Shown piece by piece: positions 32,505 through 41,139 of a stretch of 42,592 bases of DNA. Origin of the DNA: Acidovorax sp. CCYZU-2555. GTDB taxonomy: Bacteria; Pseudomonadota; Gammaproteobacteria; Burkholderiales; Burkholderiaceae_C. Location of the stretch: NCBI RefSeq assembly GCF_018413525.1, contig NZ_JAHCDD010000051.1:1-42592 (forward strand). The letters run 5' to 3'. The position numbers and the translations under genes were made by a program. Below the pieces are notes generated by a model, which worked only from the letters and a program-made list of their open reading frames with translations, was not told the DNA's origin and ran no database searches. Position 1 is the first letter of the stretch. Every line of letters starts with the position of its first letter.

Positions 32505-33038
32505 CTATTTGACCTGGCGCTTTTCCAGCTTGCGCGCCAGCGTGCGGCGGTGCATGCCCAGGCGGCGCGCGGCTTCGGAGATGTTGAAGCCGCTTTCGGC
32601 CAGCGTCTCGTGGATATGTTCCCATTCGACAGTCTTGATCGAGCTGGTCTGCTGCGTGAGTTCGACTTCGGTGTCGCCCGCGATGCGCCCGAATGCGGCT
32701 TCGATGTCGTCGGTGTTCGACGGCTTGGCCAGGTAGTGGCAAGCGCCGAGCTTGACGGCTTCCACGGCCGTCGCAATGCTCGCATAGCCCGTGAGCACCA
32801 CGATCAGCGCCTGGGGGTTGTGCTCGTGCAGCATTTGAATGCAGTTGAGTCCCGACGTATTGCCCGCGAGCTTCAAGTCCATGACCGCATAGCCGGGGCG
32901 GTGCTCCTGCAGCAGCAGCTTGACTTCGTCGGCGCTGGCCGCGCTCAGCACCAGGTAGCCGCGGCGCTCGAACGAGCGCGCGAGGGTGCGCGCGAACGCG
33001 GCGTCGTCTTCAACCAGCAGCAGCAGGCGTGGGTCCAT
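32505..33038 (-). CDS. regA: RegA/PrrA/RoxR-family redox response regulator
   Basis: A 177-residue two-domain regulator: receiver (about 5-118) with Asp11-Asp12 and phospho-acceptor Asp54 in VMDLKLAG, a Pro-containing linker, and a C-terminal Fis-type helix-turn-helix (about 140-177, NISEAARRLGMHRRTLARKL), the distinct RegA layout. RegA regulators set respiratory and redox gene expression. A good ribosome site (TAGGAGAT) lies inside the end of regB, which it overlaps by 29 bases. It is downstream of the cyo operon and regB. Confidence 0.93.
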   Translation of the reverse strand: MDPRLLLLVEDDAAFARTLARSFERRGYLVLSAASADEVKLLLQEHRPGYAVMDLKLAGNTSGLNCIQMLHEHNPQALIVVLTGYASIATAVEAVKLGACHYLAKPSNTDDIEAAFGRIAGDTEVELTQQTSSIKTVEWEHIHETLAESGFNISEAARRLGMHRRTLARKLEKRQVK

Positions 33039-34314
33039 GGTCTGTATCTCCTAAGGTGATGGACGACAGCGGAAACTCGATGCGCACTTCCGCGCCGCCG
33101 TCGTCGCGGTTGCGCGCCGATGCCGTGCCGTCCAGCGAGCGCGCGACATTCGTCACCAGGAACAGGCCCACACCGCGGCCGGCGCGATCCGTCTTGTTCG
33201 ATTGCTGGTATTTGCCGAAGTTGCGCAATATTTCGGGCGCGAAGCCCGTGCCGCGGTCGAGTACGGTGATCACCAGTTGCTCGTTTTCGCAGCGCAGGCG
33301 CAGCTCGACTTCGTCGGCCGAGGCTTCCAGTGCATTGTCCAGCACATTGCAGATCATCTGCTGCAGTGCGGTATCGGAAATGATCGCCATATCCTGGGCG
33401 ATGCCATTGTTGTAGCGAAAACGCCCCGGGTGGTGGGTTTCCTGCCACTGCGCGATCAGCCGGTCCATGAAGCGAAAGAGGGTGGTCGGCTTGGGCGCGT
33501 CGGCGCGTGCTTCGCCGGCCGACAGCAGCACGTTGGTGACGATGCTCTTGCAGCGCAGCAGCTGCTGGCGCATCTCGTCGAGGTCCTGCAGCAGTTCGGG
33601 GTGGCGCGCGATCTCGGGAATGCGCTGCCAGTCGCCCAGGATCACCGACATGGTCGCCAGCGGCGTGCCCAGCTCATGGGCCGCGCCCGTGGCCAGCAGG
33701 CCCATGCGCACGATATGTTCCTCTTCGCTGGCGCGCTGGCGCATGTCGGCCAGGCGCGAGTCGCGCCGGCGCAGGTTGCCGACGATGCGCGTGAGAAAGA
33801 TCACCAGCAGCACCGTGGTCAGCGCAAAACAGGTCAGCAGGCCGATGACGTAGAGGTTGTTGTGCGGCTGCACGGCCAGCGGGCGCGATGAACCCGCGAG
33901 ATCGATCACGCACAGCGTGGTGATGGCCGCAATCACCCAGGTGTAGGCCGGCGACAGCAGCACGGCGCTCAGGATGGCCTGCAGCAGGAACAGATAGATG
34001 AAGGGGTTGCTCGCGCCGCCGCTGAGGTAGAGCTGCACGGCGAGCGCGGCCACGTCCGCGAGCAGCGCGCAGAACAGACCCAGGCTGGTGACATTGCGCC
34101 GGCGCCATTTGAACCAATACAGGTAGCCGAGGTTGGTGACGATCAGCGCCATCAGCACGGCCGTCATTTCGGGCAGCGGCAGCGGGATGTCGAGGCCGTA
34201 ATGCACGAGGGCGATCGTGATCACCTGGCCCACCACGGCGAGCCAGCGCAGCTGTATCAGCAGCTGCATGTTCTTGCGTTCGGTGGTGAGGTCGACCTGC
34301 GAAAGCGGGTCCAT
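33010..34314 (-). CDS. regB: RegB/PrrB-family redox sensor histidine kinase
   Basis: A 434-residue membrane kinase with six N-terminal helices. The quinone-binding heptapeptide GGxxNPF is present (GGASNPF, about 99-105). The H-box GAAHELGTPLATMSVIL has His213, and Cys255 in LLRCKSIVTN matches the redox-active Cys of RegB. ATP-binding boxes NVLDNALEAS and RGVGLFLVTNVA complete it. It is expected to be held off by oxidised quinone and by Cys oxidation, and to phosphorylate RegA when the respiratory chain is reduced. The ATG at 34314 is chosen; an in-frame GTG at 34341 falls inside a hairpin. Confidence 0.93.
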   Translation of the reverse strand: MDPLSQVDLTTERKNMQLLIQLRWLAVVGQVITIALVHYGLDIPLPLPEMTAVLMALIVTNLGYLYWFKWRRRNVTSLGLFCALLADVAALAVQLYLSGGASNPFIYLFLLQAILSAVLLSPAYTWVIAAITTLCVIDLAGSSRPLAVQPHNNLYVIGLLTCFALTTVLLVIFLTRIVGNLRRRDSRLADMRQRASEEEHIVRMGLLATGAAHELGTPLATMSVILGDWQRIPEIARHPELLQDLDEMRQQLLRCKSIVTNVLLSAGEARADAPKPTTLFRFMDRLIAQWQETHHPGRFRYNNGIAQDMAIISDTALQQMICNVLDNALEASADEVELRLRCENEQLVITVLDRGTGFAPEILRNFGKYQQSNKTDRAGRGVGLFLVTNVARSLDGTASARNRDDGGAEVRIEFPLSSITLGDTDHGPTPAAAG

Positions 34315-34334
34315 GGAGCGAGGGCGAAGGGGGC

Positions 34335-34370
34335 GATTCACCGCTGCGATTTTGCCGCAAGCGGTGAATC
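34335..34370 (-). terminator. Strong hairpin between the SURF1 gene and regB
   Basis: GATTCACCGC and GCGGTGAATC form a perfect 10-bp stem around a 16-base loop that can pair further. It lies in the 63-base gap between the SURF1 stop and regB. There is no T run, so it may be a partial stop or an mRNA processing/stability site separating cyo expression from regBA. Confidence 0.45.
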
Positions 34371-34377
34371 GGCCGGC

Positions 34378-35178
34378 CTACAAGGTCTTGTGCGCGGCTG
34401 CGGCGCGGCGCTTTTCCCAGCGCACCACCACCACGGCAGCGACCAGCACCATCAAGGCCATGCCATACCAGGTCAGTGCATAGACCAGGTGGCTGTTGTG
34501 GAACGCGATCACCGTCATGCCCGGGCGCGGCCAGGTCTCGGCGGCCACGGGCTGTCCGGGGCGGCCGGCGTCGATGAAGTAGGGCGCCGCCTTGTCGAGG
34601 CCCTGCGCCGCGGCAATGCCCGCGACATCGCGCGAATACCAGCGCTGTTGCTGGGAATCATTGTCGCGCAGAAAGCCGCCACCGGGTTCGGTCATGCGCA
34701 GCAGGCCCGTGACCGTCTGCACGGGTGCGTCGGCGACTGGCGCGCTGTCCTGCGGCAGCCAGGCCTGGCGTTCGCTGGTAGGCACGAAGCCGCGGTTGAT
34801 CAGCGTCTGGCTGCCGTCGTCGGCCTGCAGCGGCGTGACGACCCAGAAGCCCGCGCCGAGTTCGGTGACGGCCTGGGTCAGCACGGTCTTGTGCGCCAGG
34901 AAACGCCCGGACAGCGTGACCGGCAGGTATTCATACTGCTGCGCCGTGACCTGCGGCCATTGCGCAGGCGCGGGTGCGGCCACGGCATCGGCGCGCACGC
35001 GTTCGGTGACGCGATCGATCAGTTCCAGCTTCCAGGCACGGCGCTGCAGCTGCCAGCTGCCCAGTGCCAGGAACGAAACAAACAAGGCCACGCCCAACAG
35101 TGCGAGCATGGCCTTGAGCAGAACAGAACGCGGGCCCGAAGGCCCGGCGTTCAGCGCATGGGGACGAGCGGAGGTCAA
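34378..35178 (-). CDS. SURF1-family oxidase assembly protein
   Basis: About 266 residues with two membrane helices, one near the N-terminus (LLGVALFVSFLALGSWQLQRR) and one near the C-terminus (YALTWYGMALMVLVAAVVVV), flanking a periplasmic domain with the family's GRF, NRGFVP and DNDSQQQRWYSRD-type stretches. SURF1 assists heme delivery to subunit I of heme-copper oxidases. The frame has no good ATG; a TTG at 35178 overlaps the cyoD stop (TTGA) and fits the coupling pattern of this operon, so I use it. Confidence 0.87.
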   Translation of the reverse strand: MTSARPHALNAGPSGPRSVLLKAMLALLGVALFVSFLALGSWQLQRRAWKLELIDRVTERVRADAVAAPAPAQWPQVTAQQYEYLPVTLSGRFLAHKTVLTQAVTELGAGFWVVTPLQADDGSQTLINRGFVPTSERQAWLPQDSAPVADAPVQTVTGLLRMTEPGGGFLRDNDSQQQRWYSRDVAGIAAAQGLDKAAPYFIDAGRPGQPVAAETWPRPGMTVIAFHNSHLVYALTWYGMALMVLVAAVVVVRWEKRRAAAAHKTL

Positions 35179-35588
35179 GACTGCGGAGCAGTAATGGCGG
35201 CCGGCGCGTCGTGGTCGTGGTGCGGCATCATGTTGGCGTTCATGTGGAACATGACCCAAAGCGTGCCCGACAGTGCGATCACGACGAAGATCACGGTGAA
35301 GATCGTCGACAGCAGCGTCCAGCCGGCTTCGACCTTGCTGTTCATGTGCAGGAAGTAGTACATGTGCACCAGGATCTGGATGATCGCGAACGCGCCGAGC
35401 ACCAGCACGGCGGTGCTGCGGCCTTCGATGACCTTGGCCATGATCAGCCAGAACGGGATCGCCGTCAGGATGATCGACAGCACGAAGCCCGTCATGTAGC
35501 CGGAGAAGGTGCTGTGCGGACCAGCGTCGTGGTGGTGGTCGTCATGCGCGTCGTGCGCGTGGCCGGCGTGGATGTCGTGTGCGCTCAT
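35175..35588 (-). CDS. cyoD: Cytochrome o ubiquinol oxidase subunit IV
   Basis: A 137-residue subunit with three helices and the family stretch YMTGFVLSIILTAIPFWLIM, then ILVHMYYFLHMNSK. Subunit IV stabilises the oxidase and helps assemble its copper centre. The N-terminus has nine His in its first 25 residues (AHDDHHHDAG) and the C-terminus MMPHHDHD, more His-rich than E. coli CyoD, which suggests metal binding. It overlaps cyoC (TAATG) and the SURF1 start. Confidence 0.95.
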   Translation of the reverse strand: MSAHDIHAGHAHDAHDDHHHDAGPHSTFSGYMTGFVLSIILTAIPFWLIMAKVIEGRSTAVLVLGAFAIIQILVHMYYFLHMNSKVEAGWTLLSTIFTVIFVVIALSGTLWVMFHMNANMMPHHDHDAPAAITAPQS

Positions 35589-36220
35589 TACAGCACTCCC
35601 ATCAGGTAGACAAAGGTGAAGACGCCGATCCAGACCACGTCCAGAAAGTGCCAGAACATCGACAGGCACATCAGGCGGCGGTTGTTCTCGTTCGTCAGGC
35701 CGTGCTTGTTGATCTGCAGCATCAGCACGACCAGCCAGATCAGGCCGAAGGTGACGTGCAGGCCGTGCGTGCCGACCAGCGTGAAGAACGACGACAGGAA
35801 GGCGCTGCGGCCCGGGCCCGCGCCCTCGTGCAGCAGGTGCGAGAACTCATAGAGTTCCAGACCCAGGAAGCACAGGCCCAGCACGCCGGTGATGGCCAGC
35901 CAGCCCAGCGTGGCCGAAACCTTGCCTTGTTGCTTCTTGAGCATAGCGAAGCCGAAGGTGATCGACGACAACAGCAGGAAAGCCGTGTTCATCGCCACCA
36001 GCGGCAGGTCGAACAGGTCGGCGCCGGTCGGGCCGGCGGCGTAGTTGCGGCCCAGCACGCCGTAGGTGGCGAACAGGGCAGCGAAGATGAGGCAATCGCT
36101 CATCAGGTAGAGCCAGAAGCCCAGCGCCGTGCCGTTGGCCACGTGCGGTTCTTCGGCCAGGTGGTAGTCGCGGGGTTCAATGGCGCCAGCGGCGCCAGCG
36201 TTCATGCGGAGTTCAGACAT
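35588..36220 (-). CDS. cyoC: Cytochrome o ubiquinol oxidase subunit III
   Basis: A 210-residue, five-helix subunit III ([67 protein letters not shown]). It has the five-helix quinol-oxidase length instead of the seven-helix form of cytochrome c oxidases. It starts 8 bases inside the end of cyoB. Confidence 0.96.
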   Translation of the reverse strand: MSELRMNAGAAGAIEPRDYHLAEEPHVANGTALGFWLYLMSDCLIFAALFATYGVLGRNYAAGPTGADLFDLPLVAMNTAFLLLSSITFGFAMLKKQQGKVSATLGWLAITGVLGLCFLGLELYEFSHLLHEGAGPGRSAFLSSFFTLVGTHGLHVTFGLIWLVVLMLQINKHGLTNENNRRLMCLSMFWHFLDVVWIGVFTFVYLMGVL

Positions 36221-38210
36221 TGCGGGCAAGCAGTTCAGTGCGGGCATCTTCAGTCGCAGCAACTTCGGATGCTGGAATGTAGAAATCGCGCTTGTAGTTG
36301 AAGGTATGGATGATCGAGATCAGCACCACGGCGGCGAACGACACGCCGGCCACCAGCCACATGTGCCAGATCATCGCGAAGCCGAACAGCGTGGCGACCA
36401 TGGCGATCACGAAGCCTGCGCCGGTGTTCTTGGGCATGTGCAGCGACTTGAAGCCCGCGAGCGGACGCTTGTAGCCGTGCTTCTTCATGTCCCACCAGGC
36501 GTCAATTTCGTAGACCTTGGGGGTCATGGCGAAGTTGTAGTCAGGCGTGGGCGATGCGGTCGACCATTCCAGCGTACGGCCATCCCATGGATCGCCAGTG
36601 ACGTCGCGCAGGGCTTCGCGGTTGCGGAAGCTGACCCACAGTTGCATCAGGAACGCAGCGATACCGCCGGCGACGATCAGCACGCCGAAGAACGAGATGT
36701 ACAGCCAGACGTTGTACGAAGCGTCTTCGAACACGTTGACGCGGCGCGTCGCGCCCATCAGGCCCAGCACGTACAGCGGAGTGAACGTGACCCAGAAGCC
36801 GACCAGCCAGCACCAGAAGCAGACCTTGCCCCAGAACTCGTCGAGCGTGTAGCCGAAAGCCTTGGGGAACCAGTAGTTGATGGCAGCGAACAGACCGAAC
36901 ACCACGCCGCCGATGATGACGTTGTGGAAGTGAGCGATCAGGAACAGGCTGTTGTGCAGCACGAAGTCGGCTGGGGGAACGGCCAGCAGAACGCCGGTCA
37001 TGCCGCCCACGGCGAACGTGGCCATGAAGCCCACGGTCCACATCATGGGGACGGTGAAGCGGATGCGGCCCTTGTACATGGTGAACAGCCAGTTGAAGAT
37101 CTTCGCCCCGGTCGGGATGGAGATGATCATCGTGGTGATGCCGAAGAACGAGTTCACACTCGCGCCCGAGCCCATGGTGAAGAAGTGGTGCAGCCAGACC
37201 AGGTAGGACAGGATGGTGATGGCGACCGTGGCGTACACCATCGAGGTGTAGCCGAACAGGCGCTTGCGGCTGAACGTGGCGGTGATTTCCGAGAACACGC
37301 CGAAGGCCGGCAGGATCAGGATGTAAACCTCGGGGTGGCCCCAGATCCAGATCAGGTTCACGTACAGCATGGCGTTGCCGCCCATGTCGTTGGTGAAGAA
37401 GTGCGTGCCCAGGTAGCGGTCAAGCGACAGCAGCAGCAGCGTGGCGGTCAGCACGGGGAACGAGGCGACGATCAGCGCGTTGGTGCACAGCGAGGTCCAG
37501 ACGAACACCGGCATCTTCATCAGCGTCATGCCGGGAGCGCGCATCTTGATGATGGTCACCAGCAGGTTGATACCCGACAGCGTGGTGCCCACACCCGCGA
37601 TCTGCAGCGACCAGATGTAGTAGTCGAGACCGACGCCCTCGGGGTTGTGGCCGAGGTTGGACAGCGCGAGCCAGCCCGAAGTCGAGAACTCACCGATGAA
37701 CAGCGACACCATCACCAGGATGGCACCGGCGGTGGTCATCCAGAAGCTGAAGTTGTTCAGGAACGGGAAGGCCACGTCGCGCGCGCCGATCTGCAGCGGC
37801 ACGACATAGTTCATCAGACCCGTGACCAAGGCCATGGCCACGAAGAAAATCATGATCGTGCCGTGGGCCGTGAACACCTGGTCGTAATGGTGCGGCGGTA
37901 GGAAACCCAGCCCGTCGACCGTGGCCGCGGCCTGTTGCGCACGCATCATCAGCGCATCGGCGAAGCCGCGCAGCAGCATGACGATGCCCAGGATCATGTA
38001 CATGATCCCGATCTTCTTGTGATCGATACTGCAGATCCAGTCACGCCACAGCATGCCCCAGAGCTTGAAGCGGGTCAGCAGCGCGAGCACCGCAAGGCCG
38101 CCGAGCACCACTCCCGCGAAGGTCGCGAGGAGAATCGGCTCGTGCAGCGGTATCGATTCCCAGCTCAACCGTCCGAAGATCAGTCGGGCTGCATCAAATT
38201 GTTCAGACAT
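36213..38210 (-). CDS. cyoB: Cytochrome o ubiquinol oxidase subunit I
   Basis: A 665-residue catalytic subunit. Compared with E. coli CyoB, the quinone-site residues sit ten places later: Arg81 and Asp85 (RGFAD), His108 and Gln111 (HHYDQ). Low-spin heme ligand His116 (FTAHG), CuB ligands in WGHPEVY and LVWLHHFF, and the heme-pair His in [10 protein letters not shown] are all present. It reduces oxygen to water and pumps protons. A GAGA ribosome-like site precedes the ATG at 38210; cyoA ends 58 bases upstream. Confidence 0.97.
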   Translation of the reverse strand: MSEQFDAARLIFGRLSWESIPLHEPILLATFAGVVLGGLAVLALLTRFKLWGMLWRDWICSIDHKKIGIMYMILGIVMLLRGFADALMMRAQQAAATVDGLGFLPPHHYDQVFTAHGTIMIFFVAMALVTGLMNYVVPLQIGARDVAFPFLNNFSFWMTTAGAILVMVSLFIGEFSTSGWLALSNLGHNPEGVGLDYYIWSLQIAGVGTTLSGINLLVTIIKMRAPGMTLMKMPVFVWTSLCTNALIVASFPVLTATLLLLSLDRYLGTHFFTNDMGGNAMLYVNLIWIWGHPEVYILILPAFGVFSEITATFSRKRLFGYTSMVYATVAITILSYLVWLHHFFTMGSGASVNSFFGITTMIISIPTGAKIFNWLFTMYKGRIRFTVPMMWTVGFMATFAVGGMTGVLLAVPPADFVLHNSLFLIAHFHNVIIGGVVFGLFAAINYWFPKAFGYTLDEFWGKVCFWCWLVGFWVTFTPLYVLGLMGATRRVNVFEDASYNVWLYISFFGVLIVAGGIAAFLMQLWVSFRNREALRDVTGDPWDGRTLEWSTASPTPDYNFAMTPKVYEIDAWWDMKKHGYKRPLAGFKSLHMPKNTGAGFVIAMVATLFGFAMIWHMWLVAGVSFAAVVLISIIHTFNYKRDFYIPASEVAATEDARTELLARNV

Positions 38211-38268
38211 AAAAGGTCTCTTGTGAGGCGTACAGCAGACCGCGAGGGCCTGCTGCACGCCGAATTGC

Positions 38269-39315
38269 TTATTGCTGGATGACGGCGGGGGAGGCCACGC
38301 CGGGTTCCAGGGCTGCCGTGATCTTGTCGGCGTCTTCGGTCGTGCAGATGTCGGCGGTCAGGTTCAGGCCCTTGGCGCGTGCATAGGACTCGCCGCCTGC
38401 CTTGTCGATGGCCATCATGGTGTGCATGCACATCTGGCCTTCTTCGACGCAGCGGTTGAGCACCGTGTGGTAGAGCTTGGGGTCGACAATGCCGAAGCGC
38501 TCGACCGGGTTGCGCTCGCTGGGCGTGGCCAGGGCGAGGTAGGTCTCGCGGTTCAGCGCCTTGCCTTCGGTCTTGGCCTTGGCGATCCAGTCGGCGAAGC
38601 CTTCGTTGCTCAGGCCGTGGAACTTGAACGTCATGCCCGAGAAGCCTGCGCCGCTGTAATGCGAGGACATGCCCTTGTAGACGCCTTCCTTGTTGATCAC
38701 GGCGTTCAGTTCGGTCTGCATGCCGGGCATGGCATAGATCATGCCGGCCAGGTCAGGCACGTAGAACGCGTTCATCGTGGTGGTCGACGTCAGCTTGAAG
38801 TGGATGGGGCGGTCGATGGGCGCGGCCAGTTCGTTGACCGTGGCAATGCCTTGTTCCGGGTAGAAGAACAGCCATTTCCAGTCCATGGCCACGACTTCGA
38901 CGGTCAGCGGCTTGACATCGGCAGCCAGCGGGCGCTGGGCATCGATGCGGTCCAGAGGACGATAGGGATCGAGCTTGTGGGTGCTGATCCAGGTGATCGC
39001 ACCAAGGATGATCACGATGATCAGGGGAGCGGTCCAGATGATCAGTTCGAGCTTGGTCGAATGGTGAAAGTCTGGATCGTATTCGGCTTCGGTGTTCGAC
39101 TGGCGGTATTTCCAGGCGAAGAAGAACGTCAGCAGAATCACCGGAACGATGATGATCAGCATCAGCAAGGTGGCCAGTACGACCAGGTCGCCTTGCTGCG
39201 AGGCGATATCGCCTGCGGGGTTGAGAACTACGGCTTTGCTGCAGCCGCTGAGAGCGGCGACAAGCGCAGTAGCTGTGAGCCACGCAGGCCCACGGATTTC
39301 CTTGGATTGAAGCAT
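38269..39315 (-). CDS. cyoA: Cytochrome o ubiquinol oxidase subunit II
   Basis: A 348-residue lipoprotein subunit II. The signal ends in lipobox LSGC (Cys25); two helices follow (about 43-65 and 85-108), then a cupredoxin domain ([26 protein letters not shown]) and the COX-aromatic-rich tail. The CuA-binding Cys-x3-Cys motif is absent, and [18 protein letters not shown] replaces it as in E. coli CyoA, so the enzyme takes electrons from quinol and not cytochrome c. First gene of the cyoABCD-SURF1 operon. The ATG at 39315 lacks a strong ribosome site. Confidence 0.95.
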   Translation of the reverse strand: MLQSKEIRGPAWLTATALVAALSGCSKAVVLNPAGDIASQQGDLVVLATLLMLIIIVPVILLTFFFAWKYRQSNTEAEYDPDFHHSTKLELIIWTAPLIIVIILGAITWISTHKLDPYRPLDRIDAQRPLAADVKPLTVEVVAMDWKWLFFYPEQGIATVNELAAPIDRPIHFKLTSTTTMNAFYVPDLAGMIYAMPGMQTELNAVINKEGVYKGMSSHYSGAGFSGMTFKFHGLSNEGFADWIAKAKTEGKALNRETYLALATPSERNPVERFGIVDPKLYHTVLNRCVEEGQMCMHTMMAIDKAGGESYARAKGLNLTADICTTEDADKITAALEPGVASPAVIQQ

Positions 39316-39370
39316 GTCATGGGCGCGCCAGAGCGCGCTTAGGTGTAAACGTGAGATTGGAACCAGCGTA

Positions 39371-39429
39371 AATGTAATAAAAAGGAGCAAATTGTCGATT
39401 GGACATTTTGTCCCACGTCAATACGTGGG
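39371..39429 (-). promoter_or_regulatory. Candidate cyo promoter and dyads in the cyoA/MFS gap
   Basis: The 321-base gap 39316-39636 separates divergent cyoA and the MFS gene. On the minus strand TCGACA (39398-39393) and TACATT (39376-39371), 16 bases apart, could be -35 and -10. Just upstream are two perfect dyads, GGACA-TTT-TGTCC (39401-39413) and CCCACGT-CAAT-ACGTGGG (39412-39429), in the right place for an activator or repressor such as RegA (inference). The rest of the gap holds nothing I recognise. Confidence 0.4.
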
Positions 39430-39636
39430 TGTATTGCGCCATTCTTGGTAGATCAGCGGATTTCGTTGTAGGCGGGTAGGCCGAACCGATGTCGGCGGGC
39501 TTGAAGTCCGCCGGAGTGAGGGGGCTGGCGGTAGCCGGGCTGTAGTTTTTGGCTGACGCGCGCAGGCGCCAAAGCCGTACCGGGCCCGGGTGTTGACCAG
39601 CGTAGAAAGAGCTAGTCATTGAATGGGAGCATCTCT

Positions 39637-40971
39637 ATGAGCGCAACCGGTTACACAGCATTGTCTGCAGGGGGCCGCGAAAGCCCCGAAGCACTTTCCC
39701 GTGCCGATACGGACGAAGAGGTCAGCCCTGGTGATATCGCGGTCGGGGTGATCATCGGTCGATCGTCCGAGTACTTCGATTTCTTTGTGTTCGGTATCGC
39801 CTGCGTGCTGGTCTTCCCCGCACTGCTGTTCCCCTCCTTTTCACGCCTTGACGGCACGCTGGCTTCGTTTGCCATCTTCTCGCTGGCCTTCATTGCCAGG
39901 CCGTTCGGCACGGCCATCTCCATGGCGGTGCAGCGGCGCTGGGGGCGCGCCACCAAGCTGACGCTGGCGCTGTTCCTGCTGGGTACCAGTACCGTGGGCA
40001 TGGCTTTCCTGCCCGGCTACGAGAGCCTGGGCGCCTGGGCCATCGTGCTGTTCGCCGTGCTGCGCATAGGCCAGGGCCTGGCGCTGGGCGGTTCCTGGGA
40101 CGGCCTGCCGTCGCTGCTGGCGATTTCCGCGCCACGCGAGCGCCGCGGCTGGTATTCCATGCTGGGGCAGCTGGGCGCGCCCGTGGGCTTCTTCATGGCC
40201 GCAGGACTGTTCGCCTACGTCTACGACCATACGACCTCGAAAGAATTCCTGTCCTGGGGCTGGCGCTACACATTCTTCGTGGCGTTCGCGATCAACGTCG
40301 TCGCGCTGTTCGCACGCCTGCGCCTGGTCGTCGGTCAGTCGTATTCGCACCTGCTGCACCAAAATGAACTGGAGCCGGTGAAGGCCTCCGAAGTGGTGGG
40401 TACCGAAGGCCGCAACGTCGTCATCGGCGCGTTCGCGGCGCTGGCCAGCTTCGCGCTGTTCCACCTGGTGACCATCTTCCCGCTGTCCTATATCGAGATC
40501 TACTCCGAGCAACCCGTGGTCGACGTGCTGCGGGTGCAGATGCTGGGCGCGGCCCTGGCCTGCGTCGCGATGGTGGGTTCGGGCTGGCTCGCCGACCGCT
40601 TCGGCCGGCGCAACACGCTGGGCACCATGGCCGCGCTGATCTGCGTGTTCAGCTTTGTCGGTCCCGGCCTGCTGGGCAATGGCCAGGGCGGCAACAATGC
40701 CTTCCTGATCATCGGCTTCATCCTGCTGGGCCTGTCCTACGGCCAGGCGTCGGGCACGGTCACGGCCAACTTCACGCCGCGCTACCGCTACACCGGTGCA
40801 GCGTTGTCGGCCGATATGGCCTGGCTGGTCGGTGCGGCTTTCGCGCCACTGGTGGCACTCGCGGTGTCGGCCCGCTTCGGCCTGTTCGGCCTGGGCATCT
40901 ACCTGCTGTCGGGCGGCATCTGCACGCTGGCGGCGCTGGCGATCAACCGCGCGATTGAAGCGCGGGACTGA
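39637..40971 (+). CDS. Major facilitator superfamily transporter
   Basis: A 444-residue permease with 12 expected helices, of the metabolite:proton symporter type. The conserved loop after helix II is weak (VQRRWGRATKLT), and the matching one in the second half is clear (GWLADRFGRRNTLG). RIGQGLALGGSWDG is the typical helix IV region and PRERRGWYSMLGQLGAPVGF helix V. Substrate unknown; organic acids are common for this group. The ATG at 39637 follows a well-placed GGGAG site. It is divergent from the cyo operon and followed by alaS. Confidence 0.9.
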   Translation: MSATGYTALSAGGRESPEALSRADTDEEVSPGDIAVGVIIGRSSEYFDFFVFGIACVLVFPALLFPSFSRLDGTLASFAIFSLAFIARPFGTAISMAVQRRWGRATKLTLALFLLGTSTVGMAFLPGYESLGAWAIVLFAVLRIGQGLALGGSWDGLPSLLAISAPRERRGWYSMLGQLGAPVGFFMAAGLFAYVYDHTTSKEFLSWGWRYTFFVAFAINVVALFARLRLVVGQSYSHLLHQNELEPVKASEVVGTEGRNVVIGAFAALASFALFHLVTIFPLSYIEIYSEQPVVDVLRVQMLGAALACVAMVGSGWLADRFGRRNTLGTMAALICVFSFVGPGLLGNGQGGNNAFLIIGFILLGLSYGQASGTVTANFTPRYRYTGAALSADMAWLVGAAFAPLVALAVSARFGLFGLGIYLLSGGICTLAALAINRAIEARD

Positions 40972-40983
40972 GTCTCTCCTGGT

Positions 40984-41010
40984 GGCCGGCCGCGTGCCGG
41001 TCGGCCATTT
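40984..41010 (+). terminator. GC hairpin after the MFS gene
   Basis: CCGGC (40986-40990) pairs with GCCGG (40996-41000), and the flanks TGG/CCA can extend the stem with small internal loops; only three T follow. It lies 13 bases after the transporter stop, a reasonable place for a terminator. Confidence 0.4.
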
Positions 41011-41056
41011 ACCAGGGGGCGTTGGGTTTGGGGCTCCACAGCGGGCTGCACAAATC

Positions 41057-41087
41057 TATAATGGAAGATTGTCCCGCTGCACAGCGG
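41057..41087 (+). promoter_or_regulatory. alaS promoter -10 and downstream palindrome
   Basis: A perfect TATAAT (41057-41062) lies 77 bases before the alaS start; no clear -35 is seen at the right distance. Eleven bases further on, CCGCTG-CA-CAGCGG (41074-41087) is a perfect palindrome near the expected transcription start. Alanyl-tRNA synthetase of E. coli represses its own gene at a palindrome around the start site, so this could be an operator (inference). Confidence 0.5.
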
Positions 41088-41139
41088 CGCGCCTTTTCAT
41101 GCAAGCGTGCAGGCGCTGCGCACTTCCAAACCATACGCC

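Noticed and set aside
36180..37901. Plus-strand open frame of 573 codons opposite cyoB
   Set aside because: Highly charged His/Asp/Gly/Glu shadow of transmembrane codons; cyoB is unmistakable.
39317..39619. 100-codon minus-strand frame ending 2 bases before cyoA
   Set aside because: No ribosome site, no signal or domain, and its start overlaps the divergent MFS translation start; more likely the cyo leader.
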